Source of the DNA: Bacteroidales bacterium
GTDB taxonomy: Bacteria; Bacteroidota; Bacteroidia; Bacteroidales; Paludibacteraceae
Reading direction: 5' to 3'
Length of the DNA stretch: 13,553 bases
NCBI GenBank assembly: GCA_900766775.1
Contig: CAAFXN010000237.1
Coordinates: 1 to 13,553 of the forward strand
Shown here: positions 13,489 through 13,553 of the stretch, one piece after another
How the letters are laid out: every line of letters starts with the position of its first letter
Position numbering within the stretch: the first letter of the stretch is position 1
Position numbers and translations under genes: made by a program
Notes under the pieces: model-generated
Told to the model about the DNA's origin: nothing
Database searches by the model: none
The model's input: only the letters and a program-made list of their open reading frames with translations

Positions 13489-13551
13489 TCTATAGGTCAA
13501 AATGCAGTCTGAAAAAAAGTAGTATCTCTCTATAGGTCATTTTGCAGTCTG
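13489..13551. repeat. Pair of 23-bp direct repeats at the right edge
   Basis: TCTATAGGTCA-AAA-TGCAGTCTG (13489-13511) and TCTATAGGTCA-TTT-TGCAGTCTG (13529-13551) are identical outside the central three bases, with a 17-bp spacer and a 40-bp period. No third copy lies upstream. The window ends two bases later, so an array or a mobile-element end may continue to the right. No gene is visible from 13388 to the end. Confidence 0.8.
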
Positions 13552-13553
13552 GC

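Noticed and set aside
13489..13551. Possible start of a CRISPR array
   Set aside because: Only two copies, a 17-bp spacer that is too short, and differing repeat cores. The window ends before it can be judged further.

Overview
The window is chromosomal DNA from a member of the Bacteroidota, most likely the order Bacteroidales. The gene families point there: a DUF5606 protein, a Nif3 protein next to a C4 zinc-ribbon coiled-coil protein, the Bacteroidota form of FtsK, and LolA and TrxB nearby. Four or five promoters of the Bacteroides type (-33 TTTG, -7 TAnnTTTG) and A-rich leaders without Shine-Dalgarno sequences agree. I cannot name the genus. Most genes are GC-rich; the gene at 11425-12033 and its surroundings are visibly more AT-rich.

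Layout. Bases 1-2409 hold the 3' part of a repeat-built surface-type protein and a signal-peptide outer-membrane beta-barrel protein, closed by a strong terminator. Bases 2410-2759 hold nine 11-bp tandem repeats, a promoter and a short-repeat leader. DUF5606, Nif3 and zinc-ribbon genes follow as a likely operon (2760-4827). They converge on a secreted type-B carboxylesterase (4970-6277, minus) across two hairpins. Then come ftsK (6494-9109), a diverged motor-only second copy of ftsK (9190-10470) with an out-of-frame relic of the FtsK C-terminus behind it, and a lolA-like gene (10583-11203). A structured spacer and a large hairpin separate these from a minus-strand uracil-DNA-glycosylase-like gene with a cysteine cluster (11425-12033). 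The trxB gene (12464-13387) has its own promoter and terminator. The window ends in a pair of 23-bp direct repeats that may continue beyond it.

How it works together. FtsK segregates chromosomes at the septum, LolA chaperones lipoproteins and TrxB maintains thiol redox. These are housekeeping genes that, as I recall, lie close together in this order; the second ftsK copy and the glycosylase-like gene look like later additions.

The most notable features are two. First, ftsK has a tandem partial copy that keeps the intact ATPase motor but has lost the membrane and DNA-reading (gamma) domains, apparently through a recent deletion. Second, several families of short repeats lie in gene leaders, and two of them (a heptamer AAATNGT family and a GC-rich palindrome) also lie in frame inside coding sequences (the Nif3 and esterase genes). 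I found no CRISPR array, rRNA, tRNA or complete insertion sequence, and no clearly new multi-gene system.
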